Below, one piece after another: positions 8,513 through 16,354 of a stretch of DNA of 64,000 bases (position 1 is its first letter; every line of letters begins with the position of its first letter). Origin of the DNA: UBA11540 sp045536425 (lineage in GTDB: Bacteria; Bacillota; Clostridia; Oscillospirales; Ruminococcaceae); contig JAZSNN010000015.1 of the NCBI GenBank assembly GCA_045536425.1, positions 124,001 to 188,000 on the forward strand, written 5' to 3'. Under the pieces are notes generated by a model. The model was not told the origin of the DNA and made no database searches. It saw nothing but the letters and a program-made list of their open reading frames with translations. Position numbers and translations under genes: made by a program.

Positions 8513-9370
8513 CTATTTTCTTTGAAAATCTCTATGATACACGCTAGTATTTTTTCCCTGTGCAGTAAGCCTCGCGTTCAAAAGCTCTGCAAACGTGACA
8601 GACCTATGCTTTCCGCCTGTACAGCCAAACGCGATAACAAGCTGACTTTTGCCTTCGCTTCTATAATTCGGAAGCAGAAACGTTATCATATCCCAAAGCT
8701 TTTCAAGAAGCTCTGTGCTCTGGGGTGAATCCATAACGTAATCTCTAACTTCCTGTTCAAGCCCTGTTTTGTGTTTAAGTTCAGGTATGTAAAAAGGATT
8801 GGGTAGACAACGAACGTCCATAACAATATCCGCATCCTTCGGTATTCCATACTTAAAACCAAAAGACAGACAAGTAATGAGCATATCGTTGTTTTCGGTA
8901 GAAAATATATCCTTTACCCTTTCACGAAGCTGAGTCGGCGACGTTAGCGAAGTATCTATAATATAATCCGCCTCGGCTCTCATAAGACTCAGTAGTTCTA
9001 TCTCTTTTTGTATTGCCGCTTCGGCAGATCCGTTTGCCTTGTCAAGTAACGGATGACGTCTGCGTGTTTCCTTGTATCTCTTTGCAAGAACATCAGCGTC
9101 GCAGTCTAGAAAAAGCACTCTGCAAACGTTGTCAGTTTCCTTTAATCTGTTTATATATTCAAGCATCTCTTTGAAATCGCTTTTACTGCGCGAGTCAATA
9201 ACAAGCGCAACACGCTCGGTGCTAGGCATTGTTGTAGTACAGATTTCAGAAAACTGCAAAAACAGAGATGGGGGCATATTGTCAACGCAGTACACACCCA
9301 TATCCTCCAAAGAATTGATGGCTTGTGATTTTCCGGCACCTGAAAGTCCAGTAACAATAATATATTCCAT
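8513..9370 (-). CDS. rapZ: RapZ/YvcJ family nucleotide-binding protein
   Basis: P-loop protein of the RapZ (YvcJ) family, which binds nucleotides and, in enterobacteria, steers a small RNA that controls glucosamine-6-phosphate synthase. Walker A is GLSGAGKS at residues 8-15, followed by EDMGVYCVDNMP, and the conserved C-terminal FGCTGGKHRSV is present. The length of 285 residues is usual. It lies between murB (10 bp upstream) and whiA (9 bp downstream), in line with a link to wall precursor supply; a role in Firmicutes is less well defined. Confidence 0.94.
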   Translation of the reverse strand: MEYIIVTGLSGAGKSQAINSLEDMGVYCVDNMPPSLFLQFSEICTTTMPSTERVALVIDSRSKSDFKEMLEYINRLKETDNVCRVLFLDCDADVLAKRYKETRRRHPLLDKANGSAEAAIQKEIELLSLMRAEADYIIDTSLTSPTQLRERVKDIFSTENNDMLITCLSFGFKYGIPKDADIVMDVRCLPNPFYIPELKHKTGLEQEVRDYVMDSPQSTELLEKLWDMITFLLPNYRSEGKSQLVIAFGCTGGKHRSVTFAELLNARLTAQGKNTSVYHRDFQRK

Positions 9371-9380
9371 TTAACCTCCG

Positions 9381-10283
9381 CTAGATGAACTTGATTTCAC
9401 ATTCGAGTTCAACACCGCTATCGGATTTTACCGTTTTCTTTATATGCTCAACTAGCTCTAGAACGTCCTTTGCGGTTGCTCCGCCTTTATTTACAACAAA
9501 GCCCGCGTGCTTTTCGCTGACACTCGCTCCGCCTATAGAACAGCCTTTCAAACCGCTCTGCTCAATGAGAGCACCTGCAAAATAGCCCTCAGGACGCTTG
9601 AAGGTGCTTCCCGCACTCGGAAAATTGAGCGGTTGCTTTGATGCACGACGATGCATCAAATCGCTCATTTTAGCACGGATTTCTTCCTTGTTGCCTTTTT
9701 TTAAGTTCAGCACAACCTCAGTAATGCAGCAAGTCATATCCGTAAAAATGCTCTTTCTATAGCCGAGTTTCAGTTCTTCTTTTGAAAGAGTATGCGTCTC
9801 ACCATCAGCATCGAGATATTTTGCAGAGATTACAATATCCTTCATCTCACCGTCATAAGCTCCTGCGTTCATATAGAGCGCTCCGCCTACGGTGCCGGGA
9901 ATTCCTGCGCCAAACTCAAAGCCGGTCAAAGAATGTTCGCAAGTGAATTCGCCAATGACAGACATAGCGGCACCCGCCTGACAACAAACGGAAGTTTCGT
10001 CAAGTAACTCGAGCCTTGAAAAGCGCGAATCAAGGATTATAACAGCTCCCCTAATCCCTTCGTCGGAAACAAGGATATTGGAGCCCTTGCCAAATATCTT
10101 TAACGGTATATTTTCAGTCTTGCAATATTTTATAATTTCGGAAATAACAATTTCGTTATCAGGGTATAAGACAATATCTGCGTTGCCGCCAATTCTAAAC
10201 GTAGTATGTTTAGACATAGGCTCACTTAGTCGGCATTCACATTTTTCTGAAAACCTATCAAAAAGCTTGTTGATATCGTACAT
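9381..10283 (-). CDS. murB: UDP-N-acetylenolpyruvoylglucosamine reductase
   Basis: FAD enzyme that reduces UDP-GlcNAc-enolpyruvate to UDP-MurNAc in peptidoglycan synthesis. The 300-residue protein shows the FAD-binding segment KIFGKGSNILVSDEGI, GFEFGAGIPGTVGGALYMNAGAY, and the proton-donor region LNFPSAGSTFKRPEG. It is a type II MurB (no extra Tyr loop insertion visible). ATG 10283 has GGAGGG nearby. Part of the minus-strand run hprK-ROK-murB-rapZ-whiA. Confidence 0.96.
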   Translation of the reverse strand: MYDINKLFDRFSEKCECRLSEPMSKHTTFRIGGNADIVLYPDNEIVISEIIKYCKTENIPLKIFGKGSNILVSDEGIRGAVIILDSRFSRLELLDETSVCCQAGAAMSVIGEFTCEHSLTGFEFGAGIPGTVGGALYMNAGAYDGEMKDIVISAKYLDADGETHTLSKEELKLGYRKSIFTDMTCCITEVVLNLKKGNKEEIRAKMSDLMHRRASKQPLNFPSAGSTFKRPEGYFAGALIEQSGLKGCSIGGASVSEKHAGFVVNKGGATAKDVLELVEHIKKTVKSDSGVELECEIKFI

Positions 10284-10297
10284 ATACCCTCCGAAAA

Positions 10298-11269
10298 TCA
10301 GTTGTCGTTCTTCATCTTTCCAAGGAAAGCGGCACCAATAATACCGGCATCATTTCCAAGCTCAGCAACAACGACTTTTGTATTCGCAACTTTATCCGCA
10401 CCATAGCTGTCCCTGCGAACAATCTCTCTGAGAGGAGCAAGAATGGTCTCGCCTTCCTTGCTGATACCGCCGCCGATGCAGAGAACTTCGGGTTGGAAGA
10501 TGTTGACAAAGCTTGTTAAACCATATCCAAGATAGTTTATATATTCTTCAACGACCTTTTTACCTACCTCGTCGTTTGCACGCATAGCATCAAATGCGGT
10601 ACGTCCGTTTACGTTTTCAAGAGAACCCGCAATGCTCCACATAGCGCTATCGGGGTTTTCCTGCATAGCTTCTTTTGTGAGATTGATGAGACCTGTTGCA
10701 GAAGCATAGGTTTCCAGACAACCCTTTCTTCCACAGGTGCACTGTCTGCCGTTGTAAACAACTCCCATATGTCCAAGCTCTCCACCCGCGTGGTTAAAGC
10801 CGTTTCTAATCTTGCCGTTGATGATAACACCGCCGCCAACACCTGTTCCAAGGGTTATAGCGATTGCGTCCTTTGTTCCACGTGCAGCTCCTGCAACAAA
10901 CTCTCCATAAGCGGCTGCATCAGCATCGTTTGCTATATACGCCTTTTTGCCGAGCTTTTGCTCAAGCATCTCTGCTACAGGTGTGTGGTCAAAAGCAAGG
11001 TTGCAGGAATATTCAACGTATCCTGTGTCAAAGTTAGCGATTCCGGGAGTTCCGACACCAATCCACTGAATATCATCAAGAGTAATGCCTGCATCTGCTA
11101 CTGCGAGCTTTGCAGACTCTACCATACCATCAATGATTTCGTCGGCAGTAGCTTTCGCTTTTGTTTTAACCTTGCCGATACCGACAATTTTGTACTCTTC
11201 GTTTACAACTCCGGAAACAGTATTAGTTCCGCCAAGATCAATTCCAATGTAGTATTTCATATGTTTCAC
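10298..11269 (-). CDS. ROK family glucokinase
   Basis: ATP-dependent sugar kinase of the ROK family, most likely glucokinase. Visible are the phosphate-binding DLGGTNT near the N-terminus, the catalytic Asp region ANDADAAAYGE, the ATP-binding GTGVGGG, and the ROK zinc motif CTCGRKGCLE with HAGGELGH before it. Two starts are possible: GTG 11269, 5 bases after AAAAGGA, or ATG 11260; the frame is the same and the protein differs by three residues. Located between hprK and murB, so hexose entry, HPr phosphorylation and wall synthesis genes are transcribed together. Confidence 0.92.
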   Translation of the reverse strand: MKHMKYYIGIDLGGTNTVSGVVNEEYKIVGIGKVKTKAKATADEIIDGMVESAKLAVADAGITLDDIQWIGVGTPGIANFDTGYVEYSCNLAFDHTPVAEMLEQKLGKKAYIANDADAAAYGEFVAGAARGTKDAIAITLGTGVGGGVIINGKIRNGFNHAGGELGHMGVVYNGRQCTCGRKGCLETYASATGLINLTKEAMQENPDSAMWSIAGSLENVNGRTAFDAMRANDEVGKKVVEEYINYLGYGLTSFVNIFQPEVLCIGGGISKEGETILAPLREIVRRDSYGADKVANTKVVVAELGNDAGIIGAAFLGKMKNDN

Positions 11270-11308
11270 ACAGTTCCTTTTACAATTTATATGGTTTTAA
11301 AGCTTTTG

Positions 11309-12265
11309 TTATACTCCCCAATCCTCACTCTGAGAATCGCTGTCAGCAGGCATTCCAAGTCTTTTTAGCAGTTCTTTTGCCGCGTTATATCCCATTCTTT
11401 TCTGGCGGTTATTCATAGCAGCAACCTCGATAATTACGGCAAGGTTTCTTCCGGGCTTGACAGGAATGGTCATACAAGGCACCTTGTTGCCCAAAATTTC
11501 GGTATACTCATTGTCAAGTCCCATACGGTCATAGACCTTTGACTGATCCCATATTTCAAGCTGAATAACCATATTTATCTTTTCGGTGTTCTTTACAGAA
11601 CCGATACCATACAGCCTTCTTGCATTTACAATACCGATACCGCGAAGCTCGATGAAGTGACGTATATTCTCGGGGGAAGAACCAACGAGAGTTTTGTTGG
11701 AAACCTTTCTGATTTCAACAGCATCGTCGGCTATCAATCTGTGTCCGCGCTTTACAAGCTCTATTGCGGTTTCGCTCTTACCTACTCCGCTTTCACCGAG
11801 AAGAAGGATTCCTTCGCCATAAACCTCAACAAGCACACCGTGACGGGTAACTCTGGGCGCGAGTTCAACGCTCAAAAACGAACCGAATTCGGTATTAAAC
11901 GCATAGGTAGGCTCTACAGTTCTCAACAGCGGTACGTTGTACTGATTAGCATATTTAATCATCGCAGGATGCGGCTCGAGACCACGAGTGATGACGACGG
12001 CACAAGGCTTTAGCGAAAAGAATTTTTCGAGTCTTGGTTCTTTTAAGGATTCATCAAGGTTGTCAAAAAATCCCATTTCAGTATTTCCAAAGATCTGAAA
12101 TCTAGCAGGATCAAAAAAGCCATAGTAACCCGCAAGATGCAAACCGGGACGGTTTACGTCCATCTTGGAAATAAAAATGTCGTTGTGCTCTTTAGGTCCT
12201 GCGAGTACCTCGAGAGAGAATTCTTTTATTATCTTTTCTAACGATACAGTAAAAGATGACGTCAT
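11309..12265 (-). CDS. hprK: HPr kinase/phosphorylase
   Basis: Bifunctional enzyme that phosphorylates and dephosphorylates Ser46 of HPr, the central switch of carbon catabolite control in Firmicutes. The 318-residue protein has an N-terminal MurF-like domain and a C-terminal kinase domain with Walker A GESGVGKSE near residue 155, followed by HRLIADDAVEI and the signature IELRGIGIVNARRLYG. GGAGG lies 8 bases before ATG 12265. It lies 20 bp downstream of mscL and about 40 bp upstream of the ROK kinase. Confidence 0.96.
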   Translation of the reverse strand: MTSSFTVSLEKIIKEFSLEVLAGPKEHNDIFISKMDVNRPGLHLAGYYGFFDPARFQIFGNTEMGFFDNLDESLKEPRLEKFFSLKPCAVVITRGLEPHPAMIKYANQYNVPLLRTVEPTYAFNTEFGSFLSVELAPRVTRHGVLVEVYGEGILLLGESGVGKSETAIELVKRGHRLIADDAVEIRKVSNKTLVGSSPENIRHFIELRGIGIVNARRLYGIGSVKNTEKINMVIQLEIWDQSKVYDRMGLDNEYTEILGNKVPCMTIPVKPGRNLAVIIEVAAMNNRQKRMGYNAAKELLKRLGMPADSDSQSEDWGV

Positions 12266-12285
12266 TTGTTGACCTCCAAAGGAGT

Positions 12286-12738
12286 TTATTCCTGTGTTTT
12301 AACGCTTTCCTTAAGGAGAGCTCTGATTTCAGAGAGAACATCGAGCTCAGTTTCAGGCTTAGGAGCCACTGCAGCAAGCTTTGCTTTCTCTTCTGCTTCC
12401 TTCTTGAGTTTATCATCGCGACGCTTGAAGAGAATTCTAAGAGTTATGAAAATAGAGAACGCAATGATAAGAAAATCAACTATGTTCTGGATAAATGTTC
12501 CGTAATTGAGGAAAACACCGCTTGTGACGACCTCACCAAGTTCATTTAGAACATCGGGCTTGAGAACAAGCTTGAGTTCGGTAAAATCAATGCCGGAAGT
12601 CATAACGCTGATGCAGGGCATAATTATGTCATTTACAAGCGAAGTTACAATCTTTCCAAAAGCACCGCCGATAACAACGCCGACAGCCATGTCAACCACG
12701 TTACCCTTAAGGGCAAAATCTTTAAATTCTTTAAGCAT
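12286..12738 (-). CDS. mscL: Large-conductance mechanosensitive channel
   Basis: Homopentameric channel that opens on osmotic downshift. The 150-residue protein has the amphipathic N-terminus (MLKEFKDFALKGNVVDMAVGVVIG), first membrane helix with the glycine-rich gating line, a periplasmic loop, a second helix NIVDFLIIAFSIFITLRILF and a charged C-terminal helix rich in Lys and Glu. ATG 12738 is chosen because an upstream in-frame TTG is simply part of the TTGGAGGAAC ribosome binding site. It is the first gene of the mscL-whiA run. Confidence 0.95.
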   Translation of the reverse strand: MLKEFKDFALKGNVVDMAVGVVIGGAFGKIVTSLVNDIIMPCISVMTSGIDFTELKLVLKPDVLNELGEVVTSGVFLNYGTFIQNIVDFLIIAFSIFITLRILFKRRDDKLKKEAEEKAKLAAVAPKPETELDVLSEIRALLKESVKTQE

Positions 12739-12775
12739 AAATAGTTCCTCCAAATATCTTCAATATTTTACTAAT

Positions 12776-12804
12776 ATTTTAATACATTGGAGAATTTAAA
12801 TCAA
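12776..12804 (-). promoter_or_regulatory. Sigma-A promoter upstream of mscL
   Basis: On the minus strand TTGATT (12804-12799), 17-bp spacer, TAAAAT (12781-12776), about 40 bases before the mscL start. Likely drives mscL-hprK-ROK-murB-rapZ-whiA. Confidence 0.7.
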
Positions 12805-12861
12805 TAGTTTTTAACATAATTATATGATTTTTCGAAACAATAAAACCGAAGGAGGACTTTT

Positions 12862-13053
12862 ATGAACAGTAAAGATTTTCTAAATAACAATGACAAACGC
12901 TTGGTTTCGGGAAACGCAACAAAAATAGACCCCGAATCCGATGTTATAAGCTACTATCACGGATATGCTATGACGGCTTTTAACGATAAAATAAAAACAC
13001 CGAAAGATAAGGTAATTTATGCAAAGCATTTTGTGGACGAAAATCACAAGTAA
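12862..13053 (+). CDS. Small protein of unknown function (63 aa)
   Basis: Not recognised. The 63-residue hydrophilic product has no cysteine, no membrane segment and no signal peptide; it contains many Asn, Lys and Asp and a short aromatic patch (SYYHGYAMTAF). An AAGGAGG placed 8 bases before ATG 12862 makes real translation likely. It is followed 105 bp later by a SASP gene on the same strand and may share its sporulation timing, which is inference from position only. Confidence 0.7.
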   Translation: MNSKDFLNNNDKRLVSGNATKIDPESDVISYYHGYAMTAFNDKIKTPKDKVIYAKHFVDENHK

Positions 13054-13082
13054 TTCCAAATGCTTGAGCCTAATTTTACTAG

Positions 13083-13111
13083 TCATAAATCAAAAATAAG
13101 AGTTGATACTA
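13083..13111 (+). promoter_or_regulatory. Possible forespore sigma (SigG/SigF-type) promoter of the SASP gene
   Basis: TCATA (13083-13087), 17-bp spacer, GATACTA (13105-13111), resembling the forespore consensus GNATR / CATNNTA with one mismatch in each box. It lies about 47 bases upstream of the SASP start. Confidence 0.45.
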
Positions 13112-13158
13112 TTACTGCAAACGCAAAACACACAACTACACGATAAGGAGAAAAAACA

Positions 13159-13356
13159 ATGGCATCTAACGGCAATAAGCTTGTTGTTCCTCAGGCTAAA
13201 GAAGCTATGGAACGCTTTAAGATGGAAGCAGCCAACGAGGTTGGCGTAAATCTCAAGCAGGGCTATAACGGTGACCTTACTTCCAGACAGGCCGGCAGCA
13301 TCGGCGGTCAGATGGTTAAAAAGATGATCGAGTCCTACGAAAATTCAATTAAATAA
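13159..13356 (+). CDS. Alpha/beta-type small acid-soluble spore protein
   Basis: DNA-binding spore protein that coats forespore DNA and protects it from UV and heat, and is degraded on germination. The 65-residue product has the family hallmarks: AKEAMERFKMEAANEVGVNL with the GPR protease site region, and the C-terminal LTSRQAGSIGGQMVKKMIESYE. AAGGAG lies upstream of ATG 13159. Together with the gerK operon it shows that the organism forms endospores. A strong terminator follows. Confidence 0.97.
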   Translation: MASNGNKLVVPQAKEAMERFKMEAANEVGVNLKQGYNGDLTSRQAGSIGGQMVKKMIESYENSIK

Positions 13357-13372
13357 CTATCTTAACAAACAG

Positions 13373-13399
13373 GTCCGTCGGTTATTCCGACGGACTTTT
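13373..13399 (+). terminator. Intrinsic terminator after SASP gene
   Basis: 9-bp perfect stem GTCCGTCGG (13373-13381) / CCGACGGAC (13387-13395), 5-nt loop, then TTTT. Confidence 0.88.
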
Positions 13400-13400
13400 C

Positions 13401-13937
13401 CTATTTCAAAACCAGTTGTTTTCCACTAATATTTTTTCCAAGCAGAGATAATAGAGCGACCAAACACAAAAGCGAAAAGTTTGAGTAGTTAGATATGTCA
13501 CTTTTCGATGATATACTCACCTCAAACGGTTCAATGATATTGCCGTGAATATCTTTGATATCGCGCATTAGTGACACCGAAACCTCTCGCTCATCAATAC
13601 TTGAAAAATTTATCGTATCTCTACCGCTCATACCACAAGTGATATACTGTGCTTTTTCATTTACCGAAGAGATAGGCGGAGACTTTTTTATGTTATCTAC
13701 AATTACCGCAAATCCGGAAAATTTTTCTATATTGGCATCACATTGATCTAGTATCACCAAAACACCATTGCATTCAACATATATATCACTTTTCGTACTT
13801 TGTACAATCAACAACTCAGAGCTCGAAAAAAGCTGTATCTGTCTATCTGAAATTATAGACACTGTAAAAAAATCCTCCATAGCCCTTTTCAGCTGTTCTA
13901 TCACTTTTCCGCCCGAAAAAACAACAATCGGTATCAT
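13401..13937 (-). CDS. Hypothetical protein (178 aa)
   Basis: Not recognised. The 178-residue product starts MIPIVVFSGGKVIEQLKRAM, with alternating beta/alpha character in the first two thirds (several short hydrophobic strands such as GVLVILDQ and GFAVIVDN), then a hydrophobic C-terminal stretch LLCLVALLSLLG that could be a single helix. AAGGTG precedes ATG 13937. It is convergent with the SASP gene and divergent from ligA. The N-terminal Gly-Gly after a beta strand hints at a Rossmann-like fold, but no nucleotide-binding motif is complete. Confidence 0.65.
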   Translation of the reverse strand: MIPIVVFSGGKVIEQLKRAMEDFFTVSIISDRQIQLFSSSELLIVQSTKSDIYVECNGVLVILDQCDANIEKFSGFAVIVDNIKKSPPISSVNEKAQYITCGMSGRDTINFSSIDEREVSVSLMRDIKDIHGNIIEPFEVSISSKSDISNYSNFSLLCLVALLSLLGKNISGKQLVLK

Positions 13938-14044
13938 TTTTGCACCTTTTTCTAAAGTTATTTACCTATATTCTTTCATTTAACTGTAAAATTAAACTAT
14001 TTTATTGAAAATTTGAAATTTTTTGAGCACGACGTTAAAAAATA

Positions 14045-14053
14045 TGGTATAAT
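14045..14053 (+). promoter_or_regulatory. Extended -10 promoter upstream of ligA
   Basis: TGGTATAAT (14045-14053) is a TGn-TATAAT extended -10. A weak -35 (TTGAGC, 14023-14028) sits 19 bp upstream. The start codon follows 30 bases later. Confidence 0.65.
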
Positions 14054-14083
14054 GATATGATTATAAACTTCAGGAGGCATAAA

Positions 14084-16069
14084 ATGGATAACGATCTTGC
14101 CAGAATGAAACAATTAACTGAATTACTAAAGCACCACAGTCATATGTATTATGACCTTGATTCACCGGAAATCTCGGACTTTGAGTATGACAAGCTTTTA
14201 CACGAGCTTATGGCTTTAGAAGAGAAATATCCTGAATATAAGGCGCCCGACTCCCCCACTCACAGAGTTGGAGGTAGTGCTTCTAATAAATTCACACCTG
14301 TAGAACACGTTGTAAAGATGGATAGTCTGCAGGACGTGTTTAATATGCAGGAGGTTTTTGATTTTGACCGAAGAGTACGCGAAGAGATCGAAAACCCCGA
14401 ATACGTCGTTGAGCCAAAGATAGACGGACTTTCTGTTTCTTTGGAATATAAAAACGGTATTCTCACCGTGGGTTCAACCCGTGGCGACGGCTCTGTAGGT
14501 GAAGATGTAACAGAAAATATCAAAACAATCAGATCTGTGCCGTTGACGGTAGATACTGCTTTTGAGGTGTTAGAGGTACGCGGAGAGGTGTATATGCCCC
14601 GTCAGGTCTTTGAACAGCTAGTTACTGAGCAGCTTGAGAACGACGAAGTCCCCTTTAAAAATCCAAGAAACGCCGCTGCAGGCTCATTGCGGCAGAAAAA
14701 CGCAAAGATAGTTGCTAAGAGAAAGCTTGATATCTTCGTTTTCAATCTGCAAAGAGCAGAAGGCTCGGATTTTACGTCACATTCCGAAACGTTAGACCAT
14801 CTGAAATCTTTGGGATTCAAGGTTTCCCCTTCTTACAACTGCTACAACAATATAAAAGATGCATTCGATGAAGTAATGCGAATAGGCGAGCAAAGAGACT
14901 CTTTCCCGTTTGATATCGATGGTGCAGTTATTAAGGTCAACTCACTTGCTAACCGTGAAAAAATGGGACGTACTCAAAAATATCCCAAATGGGCAATAGC
15001 ATATAAATATCCCCCCGAGGAAAAGAAAACCCGCCTTCTTGACGTTGAAATCAACGTTGGAAGAACAGGTGCTCTTACACCTACTGCTGTTTTTGAGCCC
15101 GTTTTCCTTGCAGGAACTACAGTTAGCAGAGCGATTTTGCACAACCAAGATTTTATCGACCAAATGAAAATCGCGATTGGAGACCTAATCACCGTTAGAA
15201 AAGCCGGCGATATCATTCCGGAGGTCGTAGCCTGCGACCACAACGAAGCGTCAGAAATATATAAAATACCGCCGTTTTGCCCTTCTTGCGGTCATGCGGT
15301 ATACAAAGACCCCGACGAAGCGGTAATTCGCTGTACAAATCCCGAATGCCCTACCCAACTTTTGCGAAGCATCATACATTTTGCTTCCAGGGACGCAATG
15401 GATATTGACGGACTTGGTCCTGCAGCAATATCCGCTATCGTCGAACGCGGACTGATATCTTCTTCGGCAGACCTCTACGGGTTGAAGGTCGAAGATATTG
15501 AAAATATTGACCGAATGGGTAAAAAATCCGCGCAAAACCTCATCAACGCTATTGAAAAATCCAAAACCAACGACTTTTCGTGTCTCGTATTTGGACTTGG
15601 AATTCGAAATATCGGCAAAAAAGCTGCTGAACTTTTAGCATCTGAATTTAAATCAATTGACGACTTGCTCAACGCGACAAAAGATGATATAATTGCCATC
15701 GAAGGTTTTGGAGAAATAATGGCAGAAAGCGTTGTCGAGTACTTCTCGGACGAAAACTCTCGAAAGTTGATTGAAAAATTTAAAACTTCGGGAGTAAATA
15801 TGACATCGCAAACCACCGAAACAGGTTCTACTCTTTCTGGGTTTACCTTTGTTTTGACGGGAAAATTCCCAACGATGTCAAGAAGTGAAGCAGAAAAGCT
15901 GGTTATTCGCTGCGGAGGAAAGGTTTCGTCGAGCGTTTCTTCAAAAACCGATTATGTAGTTGCCGGTGAAGATGCAGGTTCAAAGCTCACAAAAGCAAAC
16001 TCGCTAGGCATAAAAGTTATAACCGAAGAAGAGCTAATTAAAATGGCTGAAATACAATTGGAGGAATAG
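14084..16069 (+). CDS. ligA: NAD-dependent DNA ligase
   Basis: Seals nicks using NAD+ in replication and repair. Domains in order: Ia and adenylation domain with nucleotide-binding KIDG (Lys112), OB fold, a zinc finger with four cysteines (CPSCGHAVYKDPDEAVIRCTNPECP), helix-hairpin-helix repeats, and a C-terminal BRCT domain (GFTFVLTGKFPTMSRSEAEK). Length 661 residues is normal. ATG 14084 is preceded by AGGAGG, so the nine upstream in-frame codons are excluded. It is the first gene of a six-gene operon with gatCAB and two radical-SAM associated genes. Confidence 0.97.
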   Translation: MDNDLARMKQLTELLKHHSHMYYDLDSPEISDFEYDKLLHELMALEEKYPEYKAPDSPTHRVGGSASNKFTPVEHVVKMDSLQDVFNMQEVFDFDRRVREEIENPEYVVEPKIDGLSVSLEYKNGILTVGSTRGDGSVGEDVTENIKTIRSVPLTVDTAFEVLEVRGEVYMPRQVFEQLVTEQLENDEVPFKNPRNAAAGSLRQKNAKIVAKRKLDIFVFNLQRAEGSDFTSHSETLDHLKSLGFKVSPSYNCYNNIKDAFDEVMRIGEQRDSFPFDIDGAVIKVNSLANREKMGRTQKYPKWAIAYKYPPEEKKTRLLDVEINVGRTGALTPTAVFEPVFLAGTTVSRAILHNQDFIDQMKIAIGDLITVRKAGDIIPEVVACDHNEASEIYKIPPFCPSCGHAVYKDPDEAVIRCTNPECPTQLLRSIIHFASRDAMDIDGLGPAAISAIVERGLISSSADLYGLKVEDIENIDRMGKKSAQNLINAIEKSKTNDFSCLVFGLGIRNIGKKAAELLASEFKSIDDLLNATKDDIIAIEGFGEIMAESVVEYFSDENSRKLIEKFKTSGVNMTSQTTETGSTLSGFTFVLTGKFPTMSRSEAEKLVIRCGGKVSSSVSSKTDYVVAGEDAGSKLTKANSLGIKVITEEELIKMAEIQLEE

Positions 16070-16071
16070 TT

Positions 16072-16341
16072 GTGAAGATTGACATCAAACACCTTGCAAA
16101 GCTTTCAAATCTTCGTTTTGAAGAAAGCGAAGCTGAAAAGCTAGAAAGAGAAATGGGCGACATTATCGGCATGGTAGAAAAAATGCCAGATATATCCGTA
16201 ACCGACCTAAAACCCGATCCAAATAACAGAATGATTCTGCGCGAAGATGAGGTAAAGTCTTCCCTTCCGCGAACAGAAATGCTCAAAAACGTTCCTCAAT
16301 CACAGGCAGGATGTATAGTCGTGCCCAAGGTTGTTGAATAA
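16072..16341 (+). CDS. gatC: Asp-tRNA(Asn)/Glu-tRNA(Gln) amidotransferase subunit C
   Basis: Small stabilising subunit of the transamidosome that links GatA and GatB. The 89-residue protein has the usual helical start (HLAKLSNLRFEESEAEKLEREM) and the extended middle with LKPDPNN and LREDEV. The start is GTG at 16072, two bases after the ligA stop, with GGAGG at the ligA 3' end. Followed by gatA and gatB. Confidence 0.94.
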   Translation: MKIDIKHLAKLSNLRFEESEAEKLEREMGDIIGMVEKMPDISVTDLKPDPNNRMILREDEVKSSLPRTEMLKNVPQSQAGCIVVPKVVE

Positions 16342-16354
16342 CAGGAGGAAAGAT

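Noticed and set aside
2160..11270. Shared GTGAARCATATG start context of the aldo/keto reductase and ROK kinase genes
   Set aside because: The likeness spans about 12 bases and can arise by chance from similar start regions; no longer repeat surrounds it.
12738..12753. TTG start for mscL at 12753
   Set aside because: The TTG is part of the ribosome binding site for ATG 12738, where family members start.
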